DNA of 64,000 nt from Diplosphaera chodatii (Eukaryota > Chlorophyta > Trebouxiophyceae > Prasiolales > Stichococcaceae), in assembly GCA_032358165.1 (NCBI GenBank), contig JAALGY010000052.1, forward strand, positions 2,480,001 through 2,544,000, given 5' to 3'. Made by a program: the position numbers and the translations under genes. Below, piece by piece: positions 36,157 to 46,271 of the stretch (positions are counted from its first letter, which is position 1; each line of letters begins with the position of its first letter). A model generated the notes under the pieces. That model saw only the letters and a list, made by a program, of their open reading frames with translations, did no database searches and was not told where the DNA came from.

Positions 36157-38850
36157 ATGCAGGCTGTCATGAGCAAGTCGTTCGTCGGCCAGAGCCTGCG
36201 GGCTGCCGTGCCCACGGCCGGCCAGGTATGGATCCCAGAGAACTTTCCCCATGCTTTGCCTGCGCGCTCGGCCCGACGTTGCCGCGCCCGGTCATGGTTT
36301 TTGGCAGCCATGAGGCAGGCTTGCACGCGGCGGTATAGGAGTGCAGCAGGCAGCCGTCTCTTGCGGCCGCTTGTTATCGTGCGGTAGATTTGGGCACGCT
36401 TCCCACGCGTGCCGGGCACTTTGAGCGGGCCTGCCGCAGTTTCTGCTTGTGCGAGGCCTCGGGATATATCCATGCTGCAGTCCGATCACCGTCGCGTGGC
36501 CTGGCCCGCCCGGCGCTTGTCCTGGCAGCAGGACGTGGCAATTTCTCGTTCAGCAGGGCTCCTGATAGGATTGGCGGTTGTTCTTTGGCTTGAAACGCAG
36601 CTCTGACCTCTGGTGCATCCGGCTCGTCGGTGGCCAGGGTGCTTGCGACGATAGCAGCCCGCATATCCTATCGCCGGCTCTGCCTGACCCAGATTCGTTA
36701 CGTCCCTGATCATTTCGGACAAGTCGGGTGTCCGTACGCCTGCTCCTGCGAGCCGAGTGCTCTGCACGAAGCAAAGTAGATCGCTGTCGCAGCTGTCCTC
36801 TTGCGAGCAAGCGACCAGCTGGCATCCGAGCATCTCGTGCCTCTTGACAGAGTGCCAGCAGTCGATGTACAGCTGCACTTTAGCATCAGCAGCTTGTACA
36901 GCATGCAATGTCTTGGTTCAACCTCATGTGCTGACCTTCTGTGTTGTTTTCGCTGCAGGGCAACAAGCAGGTGACGCGCGCCGCCATCGAGTGGTACGGC
37001 CCGGACCGCGCCAAGTGGCTGGGTGCGCCCCAACTGCTTCCTGCTGTCATGATCACCCGCCGCCGCGACGCAGCCATGACGTTCATCAGACATGATCACC
37101 GCTGCTCCTCGCCCACCTCGCCACAAGCAGTGTTGGACGCCGAAATGTGCTCGTGCTTTGGACCTGGGTTGCTGACATGATGCTGAGGTGGTTGGCATTG
37201 CTCCCGTGTGCAGGCCCCCTGTCCGAGGGCGCCACCCCGGACTACCTGAACGGCGAGTTCCCGGGCGACTACGGGTGGGACACCGCCGGCCTGTCGGCCG
37301 ACCCGGAGACCTTCTCCCGCTACCGCGAGATCGGTGCGCTCCCTGAGTGTCAGGGATTTAGGAAGACTCCACCGCTGCCCTCTAAGTCGTCATCGTGACA
37401 TGGCTGTCTTTAGAGTCCTTGACAGTTTCGTTAGTACTCGATGATGTTGATCTCTTCCTGCAGAGCTGATCCACGCTCGCTGGGCTATGCTGGGCGCCCT
37501 CGGCTGCGTCGTCCCCGAGCTGCTGGCCGGCGTGAGTTGCTACCCACCCTGCAGGCTCTCTGTTGCGGCACCGCATCCTGCTGCATCTCGTGTTTCTCCA
37601 CTTTAGAACATACTGTGCTGTGGCAATGCGCGCGTGCTTGCTGTTCGGTGGTCACACACCAGAGTCGAACTCCAAACCCTGCTTTGGACGATCTGCAGAA
37701 CGGCACCCAGTTCGGTGAGGCCGTCTGGTTCAAGGCCGGCGCCCAGATCTTCGGCAGCGACGGCCTGAACTACCTGGGCAACCCGTCCCTGGTCCACGCA
37801 CAGAGCATCATCGCCACCCTGGCCTGCCAGGTGCGCCGCCCTGCAGACCCCACTGCTATGCAGAGCGCTCAATGAACCCTGCTATGCCACACACTCCCCA
37901 TGCGCGCACTGCGACGAACCTGCCAGCGGCCAGGTCCACACATGGCAGTGATGCGCCAGCGCAAAGTGACTGAGCAGCCTGCAGCGCTGCCCCCGTGAAG
38001 TGACCTCCACTGTTGCAACCAGTAAATGTGCGGTTCACAACATATGCAGGTTGTGCTGATGGGCGGCGCCGAGGCGTACCGCGTGAACGGCGGACCCCTG
38101 GGCGAGGGCCCGGACGCCTCCACCTACCCGGGCGGCAGCTTCGACCCCCTGGGCCTGGCTGACGACCCCGACACCTTCGCTGAGCTGAAGGTGCGTGGTC
38201 CACGAGCCAGACATGCGCCCGCGTGCCATCAGCGCTCAGCACACAAGCGCAATTCGTGCTGCAGTGCACCATGTTCGTGGTCAGCACAGCAGACTCCTCA
38301 CTGGTGCAGCAACACAAGGCCGCGACTGACATGGCCTGCTGCTGATTCGCCCGCAGGTGAAGGAGCTGAAGAACGGCCGCCTGGCCATGTTCGCCATGCT
38401 CGGCTTCTTCGTGCAGGCCATTGTCACCGGCAAGGGCCCCGTCGAGGTGCGCACTCATGCGCTACACGCGTTGTCTCATTTTTGCTTGTTACACGTGTTC
38501 TGGCATTCCGAAAGATTGTAGGTGGCAGGTGACGCAGGCAGTATTGACGACTGATGGCAACTGGAGTTGCAGAGCTGACCTGCTACGTGTCTGCGGCGCA
38601 GAACCTGAACGACCACCTGTCTGACCCATCTGCCGTCAACGCCTTCAACTACGCCACCAAGTTCACGTGCGTCGCTGATGCCATCACCCTCCTTTCTTGC
38701 ATGCTCGTTCTGCATTTTCCTGTGCTACTGGCTCCTTGTCTGTACAAGATGCGCTACCCAAGGTCTCTACTTGTGTTGCAGCATTCAGCTACTGGTAGCC
38801 ATGCCCATGCCTGACTCGTGTCTGCTTCTCCGTGCAGCCCCTCCAACTAG
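36157..38850 (+). CDS. Light-harvesting chlorophyll a/b-binding protein of photosystem II (LHCII type)
   Basis: Antenna protein of the thylakoid membrane, binding chlorophyll a/b and carotenoids. Nine exons were resolved with matching phases: 36157-36225, 36959-37022, 37214-37333, 37464-37531, 37699-37830, 38050-38190, 38357-38446, 38602-38666 and 38838-38850, giving 253 residues. The sequence has an N-terminal transit peptide ([20 protein letters not shown]), the LHCII trimer motif [26 protein letters not shown], helix [21 protein letters not shown], a mid helix with [20 protein letters not shown], and helix [21 protein letters not shown]. It ends NYATKFTPSN. Length and ligands fit a functional major LHCII protein (LHCBM/Lhcb1-3 group). 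A TGTAA polyadenylation-type motif is at 38928-38932. Confidence 0.97.
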
Positions 38851-38927
38851 ACGTAACCAAGACACGCGAGGAAGGAGGAGGAGACTTGCTGTGATTTGGG
38901 TGGAAAGTTGACATTCTTGGTAATTTG

Positions 38928-38932
38928 GATGT
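38928..38932 (+). terminator. TGTAA polyadenylation-type signal after the LHCII gene
   Basis: TGTAA, the usual green-algal poly(A) signal, 78 nt past the stop codon in the sense strand. Confidence 0.5.
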
Positions 38933-39244
38933 AAAGCTCAGACCCAACGGTCTCACTGACACGTCTCCCTTTTCAAGCACTCCCTCTACTGCTGCCTTCA
39001 ACATCTCAGCAACAAACCACCTGTTTTCCTGTATACACAGGCTGTCAGTCTGTTCTCCGCTGCCCAAAGCTCTGCCCCGTATCCTTTGCCTTGCCACCAG
39101 CTGTATTCTCAGTATCTGCCTCTGCTCTGCTGCTGGGTCCCGGGCTGCCGCCCAGCATGTCCTCCAACCCCTGCAACAGCGTTTGCTTCACGTTGATTTT
39201 TGTATCCTGTGGTGTTATCGCTCAAACTGCAGACAAGCATAAGA

Positions 39245-40000
39245 TCAAGGACGCACTGGAATGGGCAGAAAGGATGTGGCATTGAGCTCCAGCCCAGCTG
39301 CCCGCGAGGCCCGCCGCACATCCAGTACATGCTGCCGCAGCGCTGCATTCTCCCTCTGTACACTCCAAACACAACAGTGTGCATCAGGTCCGATGTCATG
39401 CCGACAAGCTGGGTCCACACCGGTCCAAGCCCAGATGCCGTCGGGTAGCGCCACCAAAACCCTCACCTCGAGCCTCTCATTGCCGACGCTGAGCTCGTAG
39501 ATGATCTGCATGTTGGACAACGCAGCCCCTTGCAATGGCTTTCGTGCGCATGCGTGATGGAGCCTCATCTGCTCGTACTCTACGCAAAACTCAGCCGCAC
39601 ACTGTCAGGCGGCACCTTCTCGTGCACGCCCTGCCGCGCGTCCCTGCTGCTGTTGCGCCGGCTGGCATTCCTGCTCTGGGTGTCCAGCCGGCCTGCTGCC
39701 CGGATCTGCTGCCCGTGCCGGTGCGGCGCCCAGTCCGTCTGCGTGCAACACACGGGCGCCTCGCCTGAGCTCAAGGACGGCTGCTGCTGCCGGCTGCAGC
39801 GTCCCTGGTGGCGACCGCGCCCCCACAGTCCATTATACATATGCCGGTCGAAAACATCTTCCTGCAGTGCGGACTTCCACTTGCGATAGATGCGCAGGCT
39901 GCCGACCCACCGAGATGGTGAGGAACAGCAGCATCAGGACGGTGCCGAGCAGCAGGGGGCGGGCCCCGGGGTTGCCCGCCGCGCCCGCATGCATGAACAT
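39245..40000 (-). CDS. Unknown single-pass membrane protein with C-terminal coiled coil
   Basis: Exon 1 (40000-39911) encodes MFMHAGAAGNPGARPLLLGT then VLMLLFLTIS, a signal-anchor-like hydrophobic segment. Exon 2 (39861-39467) joins in phase 0 as EDVFDRHMYNGLWGRGRHQG. It continues through a Gln/Arg/Ser-rich stretch to GVHEKVPPDSVRLSF, then CVEYEQMRLHHA and MQIIYELSVGNERLE. Exon 3 (39355-39245) continues RENAALRQHVLDVRRASRAA and ends ATSFLPIPVRP. NERLE|RENAALRQHV is coiled-coil-like. Within exon 2 the frame shifts by one base at the TTTT run (39586-39589): reading on gives a TAG. This could be a sequencing error, an unresolved tiny intron or a true lesion. I do not recognise the family. The start at 40000 is favoured by its ATG and clean donor, but upstream exons cannot be excluded. 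Confidence 0.42.
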
Positions 40001-41382
40001 CCCCCCTCCCCCGGCGCCGCTCCCAGCGCCGGTGTCACAGCGACCGTCGCTGCGGAGGCCGGCAGCTGGGCGCGCCGTGGTACACCTCCCACACGGCGGC
40101 AGCTGCCTCGTTCACGCCGGGGGCTGACGTTTCAGCTGGCTCCGGCGGACGGTGGACAGGCGAAACGCGGCAGCTGCTGGCGCTTCAACTCTGACGCAAG
40201 CGTGATGTGCTGCTGGCTGCGTGTAGATGTGCAAGCCTGGCAGCGTCTGCTGATTTGGGCGTATGGGTATCAGCGTGCGGCGCTGAGGTACTGTAGCAGC
40301 GTTGAGCTGCATGTCAAGAGGCACGCAACGATGTACAAAGGCAGGACCGAGTATCACGTTCACATCACATCACATCGGAACCATCACGCTCACCTTGCAT
40401 GCAGTGGACCACGACACACAGTGCCGCGGCCGCTGCATGCAGCAAACATGTGCAGCAGCAGACAAGCACGATACTTGTCGAAGCAGTGCGCGCCTATCAC
40501 TGCAGCGTTGCCGCAGTAGACCCCGACCCCAGATGTAAGATCGAGGCTGAGCGCACCCGGTACCAGTTTTAAGCTGATTCCAACCAGAGATGATGTCGGG
40601 GAAGTTGAAACACTTGCAAGCAGCGTTGGTCTCTCGAATCACGACAACCGAAGCACAACCAGCAACGACGTTCTGAAGTGGTTTGACTGCTGATAACATG
40701 CTGTAAACTGGGCACCTGCGCATGACATCTGGCCCAGGGTCTATGCTGCAGGGTGCCCCCATGCATTTCTGTGCGGGCAGCATAATGTCAGCATGCTCTG
40801 GCCAGGTACAGCAGTCGGACTTCAAGCACGTTATCTAGAGCCAGATTTCGCGACCGACATCAACAACCGCTGTTTTCGCACAAGCAGCATCATTGTGAGG
40901 CCGGCGGCCTCGGCACTTGAGCATTTTCAGCAGCATCTGCCCGCCTGTGCATGCATGCATGATTGGAAACAGTGTGTGCCTGCAATTGGGCTTCCTCAGC
41001 GGGTGTCACGTACAGGGCATTCACATGTCCAGCGTTAAGCTGCCTCCCACACCAGTGCCACACACCTCGCACTTGTACACACAACGCTCACGCAGAGCAT
41101 CTCACATCCAAAAATGCTGCTCGCAAAAATGGGTCCGGCGCAGCTGGCGCTGGCCAACACACAGCATGTGTAGAGCTAATCTCGAAGCGCGCAGTGCATG
41201 TCTGATCTGATGATGTTGCTGGCGCTACAGTGGGGCGCAGGCTCCTTGGTTATTGCATGTGTCTCATTTTGACTATGTGCACCCCAGCAGATCTGCTATC
41301 CTGCAGCAGCCGGCGGGCGCTTGCCAGCGCATGAACCCACGTGCTGACACCTCCTCCCCGCATCCTCTGACGCCGCAGCTGC
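40001..41382. other. Region without a supported gene, upstream of 39245-40000 and downstream of aldolase
   Basis: Nearly 1.4 kb with no family-matching exon on either strand. It presumably holds the promoter of the leftward membrane-protein gene and the aldolase 3' untranslated region. Confidence 0.45.
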
Positions 41383-44300
41383 TCAGTACTTGTAGTCCTT
41401 CACGTACAGGGACTCGCCGGTGCCGTTGGCTGTGTCCGAGTCCAGCCTGCAGTGCAGCATGCATCATCCGTCCACCATGGGCGCTCTGCTGCAATGCCCA
41501 GCGTGCTCCAGCTGCTCGCCATGGCACACCCGCATGCAGGCGCCAGGAGAGTTGCCATGCTGCATGACCGGTCCGCGCAGTCCTCCAGTTGGCACTCGAG
41601 GCGCTTCGCGCTCACCGCCCCAGCGTGGCCAGGCTGTTGGCCTTGGCGCGGGTCAGGAACGCCTCCTGCGCCGCCTGCTCGTTCTCCGCCTTCCCGCCCC
41701 ACGCCTTGAGCGCCGACGCCTGCAGCGCGCGGCCGTAGGAGAACGACAGCGCCCAGGGCCTGCGCCAGGGTTTAGGGCATTCAGTCAGCACTCGGTCCGA
41801 CCCACCACGAGCGAGCCGCCAACCCCAGGCAGCAGTCGCGGTGCAGCCTTTGTGCGGCTGCACATGTATCATATTCAGGCAGCGACGATCAGCTGTCACA
41901 TTGCAAATACGATTGACGTTGTGCATGTTTTGGATTGTGTATGTGCAGTTGTGATTGAGGGCAGCCCGCACTTCTTGGTGCCGGCGATGGCGTTCATGGC
42001 ATTGAGGTTGGCGGACGCCTGCTCCTCAGATTGCCCGCCCGACAGGAAATGGATGCCTGTGCGTCATACGAATGGCAGTCATTCCGCCGTCATTGGCAAA
42101 ACGGGACTCAGCCTGATACGTACGCCCGGTGCTGTGCTACTGTGCGCTAAATGGTCAAAAATCAAGAGGTACTGCAACAACAGCAGTGTGCAGTTGACCC
42201 TATAAATGCAGTGTGTCAGGCTGACCTGGCACAGCGGGTGGCACAACACGCGTCAGCGCCTTGTACGTGGCCGCCCCGATGTCCTGCGACGACGCCTTCT
42301 GACCGTCGACACCCGGTGTCACCTGCAGAATAGCAACTAGTGTCACAATAGTTCCAGTGTGACGATCCATTTGCAACGCCTGGGTGTCCGCACTTATCAA
42401 AACTGAACATGGCGCTGCAGCTGCACTGAATGTGGTGCACTTCTCAGACCAGGCGCTCAAGATATGGCAGACGGCCTGCTGCGCAGCGCACCATGTTGGG
42501 CTTCAGCAGCGTGCCCTCCAGCAGCACGTGGTGGTCCGACAGCGCCTGCACGGACAGACACCGAACTATCAGGCAACAGAAGGGACCGTGATGTGGGCAG
42601 ACTTGGCCGCCTCCTACTGGCTGCACATGGCGGCCAGAGCACAAAACCCTCCCCCGCGGCCCAGCTACACATGGTACATGATGCTCCAGCAAGGCTTATG
42701 TTCGGCTCTCGGCATAGTGCAGTGGTGAGCGACTTCTGATGTCACGCTCAACATGAGGCGGCGGCCCACCTTGTAGCAGGCGGCCACCACGCGCTCGGTG
42801 ACGGCGGCGCAGGTGTTGATGTCGTGCGCGCCGTCCATCAGGATCTCCGGCTCCACGATGGGCACCAGCCCGTTTTCCTGAAAAGGCCAGACGCATACTG
42901 CGTTCAGCAAGTAGCATACAAGCCGGCGCTGCTCTTGTCCCCATGTCCGACTGGCAGGGTGCAAAGGTGCCTCCGAAGCAGCAACGCCCCGGCGGAAGGC
43001 ATCGAGGCCATCTTGGCAGGAGTTGCAAGGTGCTTGCTCGGCAGACGCAGCGCATACGAAGCATGATGACAGCCGCACTTGGCAGATGGCGGCGTAGCGC
43101 GCGAGGCCGTATGCGTTCTCGTGCACGCTGAGCTCGCTGGGCTGCCCGGCGCCGATCTTCAGCACCGCCCGCCACTTGGCGAACCGCGCGCCCGCCTTGT
43201 AGTAGTCTGCGCACCGCGCGCCCAGGCCGTCGAAGCCCTGCGCCAAATATCAAACTCTACCCTCAGGGTTGAGGGTCATTTGGGATCTTGCGCACTGCTG
43301 CAGGCCCCGGCCCTGCGACCTACATCGGTGATCAGGTGCTGCATGCGCTGAGCTGCAGCTGCAAGGTGACTGCTCATGAAACACGCAACAGTGTACTGTC
43401 CAGCCAAGGACATGGTGTATGGTCTGCATGGCTGGGCCGTGCACCTACAGACCCAAACCCTGGTCTCGCCGTCGGTGCCGAACAGCGGCTGAACGCCCCT
43501 GTCCGCTGTGACCTCCTTTCTGTTAGAAGCATGCGCTCATCGGGTGTTCGAAAGCGCGCCTGCACGGTGGTCTCGCCGTCGGTGCCGAACAGCGGCTGCA
43601 CGCCCTTGTCCACTTTGATGCCCAGCAGCACGCCCTTGTCCTGCAGCTGCTGCACCAGCGGCGTGCCGTCGTCCAGCTTCTGGTACAGCGTCTCCTCGTA
43701 CAGGATCTGCGCGGAGGAGTGGGCACTTGCCATCAAAGCCCGCATCAACTCCAGCGCGGGTCTGGTGTATATCATACACGCCCAAAGCAATGGCACGGTC
43801 CTGCTGACATGTGTGTTGTGCCTCCTATGCTGATGTCATGTAGGCAAGGTCAGCAGAATCAGCAGCGGCAGCCGGGCCAGCCCAGGACACTGGCCAGCAT
43901 TGGCGGTCGTCTCATCGCACCACGCCGCTGATGTACTTCTCGATGTCTGGCGCGCTGAACAGCAGGTTGCGCAGCGCCCGCCGGTTGGGCTCCTCGTTGG
44001 CAACGCCGATGCTGGACAGCTGCGGTCAGGCAGCATTTATGCCTCACTTTCAGCAGCGCGGGGACATCTGGCATTCTGCGGCGTGCGCACGTCCGGCGGC
44101 GCAGCGATCCCCATGCGCGTGCAACATACCTGTTGCCGTTGCATCGCTCTTGCAGCTGCTTTGATTGTCAGCATGTATATGCAGAGTTTGATCCCTGGCA
44201 TGGCGCACCCGCTTGCCAATGGTGCCTGTGGACTCGTCTGCGGCTAGGATGCCTGCAGCAGGATCAGCAACGACTCGGTACCCTCGCGTTCTGGCATGGC

Positions 44301-44544
44301 AAGTGTTTGTGCATGCCATCGCACCGTGATCGATGGCATGTGCTGGCCGAGTCACCGAGATCGTCCCTTTCCTATCCAATGAACTCGCACCACCAAACTC
44401 GCAAATGTTGGCACAAAGCCTGTACCGCACACCAGGGATCAAGCAAAGCGTCTCACCCTTGCCGGCGGTGGCAATTGCTTTTGCGGTCTTCTGCAGCTCC
44501 TCATGATACTTGCCGCGGAAGGCGTTGCCGTCTGTTGCCGGCAT
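41383..44544 (-). CDS. Class I fructose-1,6-bisphosphate aldolase
   Basis: Catalyses reversible cleavage of fructose-1,6-bisphosphate to DHAP and glyceraldehyde-3-phosphate. Exons with agreeing phases: 44544-44457 ([20 protein letters not shown]), 44252-44209 ([14 protein letters not shown]), 44019-43921 ([20 protein letters not shown]), 43706-43560 ([20 protein letters not shown]), 43237-43079 ([14 protein letters not shown]), 42877-42770 ([20 protein letters not shown]), 42545-42492 ([16 protein letters not shown], with the Schiff-base Lys in LLKPNM). Later exons give [35 protein letters not shown] and [13 protein letters not shown], and the last exon ends SLYVKDYKY with the conserved C-terminal Tyr. 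No transit peptide is seen before the first exon, suggesting a cytosolic form, though a missed 5' exon is possible. The intron after 43560 uses a GC donor and contains a partial copy of the preceding exon. Confidence 0.96.
41767..41777 (-). repeat. Telomere-type motif next to a splice acceptor
   Basis: AGGGTTTAGGG on the plus strand (CCCTAAACCCT in the aldolase sense), ending a few bases before the acceptor AG of the exon that begins at 41759. Less than two full units, so weaker than the other two tracts. Confidence 0.6.
43462..43611 (-). repeat. Partial exon duplication inside the aldolase gene
   Basis: About 43 bases at 43462-43504 repeat the 3' part of the exon at 43569-43611 (encoding [12 protein letters not shown]) with only about two mismatches, offset 107 bp. 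The copy lies in the following intron, just beyond the GC splice donor. Confidence 0.92.
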
Positions 44545-44837
44545 GACTGCCTTATGGATTGTGGGTACAGAGCACACGACTGAAAGATGTGTGAGTGAAC
44601 ACGCGCTCTAGGATCAACTTGTATGATGGTGCGCACAAAAATCTGAGGATATATTGGGTTACTCGAGGATGGGCAACCTAGTCCCTTTGGGAATCCAGCC
44701 TCTCGGCTGAGGCCGAGGACTACCAGTCCAGGATGAGGCAGATCGATTCGCCCCTGCTTGCCCTGCACGCAGCGGCCAGCGGCGACCAGACGCCCGCAGC
44801 CTTCTTGAGTCCCTTTAAGCAGCAGGCAGCAGCCATC
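44545..44837. promoter_or_regulatory. Short divergent promoter between aldolase and LHCI genes
   Basis: 293 bp separate the two start codons, so both promoters and leaders must fit here. A TATA-like gatatatt is at 44648-44655. Coordinate light regulation of the pair is plausible inference. Confidence 0.5.
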
Positions 44838-45653
44838 ATGGCGGCCACCATGATGTCCAGCAAGTCGCTGCTCGCGGGCGCGCCGCTGCAGGCTGCCCGC
44901 CCCTCAGCACAGCGCCCTGCTGCCCGGTCCGGCGTCGTCGTGCGCGCTGCCGACCGGCCGCTGTTCATTCCGGGCGCCCAGCCGCCGGAGTACCTGGACG
45001 GAACCCTGGCGGGTGACTACGGGTGGGATCCCCTGGGCCTGGGCTCAGACGAGACCGCGCGCCGCTGGTACCGCCAGAGCGAGCTGCAGCACGCGCGGTG
45101 GGCCATGCTGGGCGTCGCCGGCATCCTGGTGCAGGAGATCACCCGCCCAGACATCTTCTGGTACACAGCCGGCGAGCCGAAGAACCTGCCGGACCTGTAC
45201 TTTGGCCCGAACGGCGTCAACCTCGGCGGTCTGCTGGCGTGGGAGTTCCTGCTGATGCACTGGGTGGAGGTGCGCCGCTGGCAGGACTACAAGAACTTCG
45301 GCTCGGTGAACCAGGACCCCATCTTCAAGGGCAACTCGGTTCCCAACCCGGAGATGGGCTACCCCGGCGGCATCTTTGATCCGTTCGGCTTCGCGAAGGG
45401 CGACTTCAAGGAGCTGCAGACCAAGGAGATCAAGAACGGCCGGCTGGCGATGGTCGCGTTCGCGGGCTTCACGCTGCAGGCACAGGCGACCGGCAAGGGC
45501 CCTCTGGCCAACCTGTCGGACCACCTGTCATCACCCTTCTCCAACAACATCACCACCAACATCGGCAGCTGCAAGCTCCCGACCAGCGTCGACATCCAGG
45601 GCATCACCCTCCCGATCACGTGCCTGTGGCCCGGCCAGCACGGCGCCCTGTGA
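44838..45653 (+). CDS. Light-harvesting chlorophyll a/b-binding protein of photosystem I (Lhca2/4-like), intronless
   Basis: Thylakoid antenna protein of photosystem I, 271 residues, in one uninterrupted exon. The transit peptide is MAATMMSSKSLLAGAPLQAA and beyond, followed by mature-region RPLFIPGAQPPEYLDGTLAG. Helix B is [20 protein letters not shown]; helix C region is LLMHWVEVRRWQDYKNFGSV; then DPIFKGNSVPNPEMGYPGGI and helix A EIKNGRLAMVAFAGFTLQAQ. The motif GSVNQDPIFK…GYPGGIF is typical of Lhca2/Lhca4 rather than LHCII. The chlorophyll ligand in helix B is His (HARWAM), not the Asn linked to red-shifted Lhca forms, so a far-red antenna is not expected. The start at 44838 is preferred; an in-frame ATG at 44733 would add 35 residues unlike a transit peptide. 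A TGTAA is at 45852-45856. Confidence 0.97.
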   Translation: MAATMMSSKSLLAGAPLQAARPSAQRPAARSGVVVRAADRPLFIPGAQPPEYLDGTLAGDYGWDPLGLGSDETARRWYRQSELQHARWAMLGVAGILVQEITRPDIFWYTAGEPKNLPDLYFGPNGVNLGGLLAWEFLLMHWVEVRRWQDYKNFGSVNQDPIFKGNSVPNPEMGYPGGIFDPFGFAKGDFKELQTKEIKNGRLAMVAFAGFTLQAQATGKGPLANLSDHLSSPFSNNITTNIGSCKLPTSVDIQGITLPITCLWPGQHGAL

Positions 45654-46271
45654 GCGCACAAATATCTCGCATAATGGGGGTGGAGTAGTGGCAGCAGGTG
45701 GCAACACTTGGTGGAGGACGTGAGGACTGGGACATTGGTGCAGAGCGGCCAGTTGTGAACCCTCCACAGGGTGGCCAAATGTCATGCACATGCCTGAAAC
45801 TGTTGAGTTGGACGTTTTGAGAGCCAAACATTCAGGACATGTGCATGACCATGTAACTTGGACCGACCACTAGCCGCCTTGTGGCGATGCAGAACCCGCC
45901 ATGTGTAGTCCAGTTTCGCCTACTACACTTACACCTAGAACCTTTCATTTCAAACAGTCTGCAGGGAGCTCTAGATATCCAGCAGCATCTACCTTACCCG
46001 ACGCATGAAGTCACCATTGATAGCAAAGTCAGACTGTGGGTCTGACTGCCGTTGCCGGCGGCACAGCAGCACTGCCCCAGGACGACAGCCTGCGGCCTCG
46101 ACTCAGCATGTATGCCTCTGCTGCTGACGTCGGCGGAGGCTTGATGCCCTGCGGTGAAGCAATGAGTGATCTTCGGTGCAGTGCAAACTGCTGCCAGTCC
46201 GAGCACTCGGCACGCATGGTGCACTGCTGTGACTGGCCTTGTTGTATGCAGCTTGAAAACCTGGGCGCAGC
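45654..46271. other. Convergent intergenic region
   Basis: 3' ends of the LHCI gene and of the leftward disordered-protein gene. It holds the TGTAA motif at 45852-45856 and no supported gene. Confidence 0.45.

Noticed and set aside
44733..44837. Upstream ATG extension of the LHCI gene
   Set aside because: The added residues do not look like a transit peptide. The ATG at 44838 begins a typical one.
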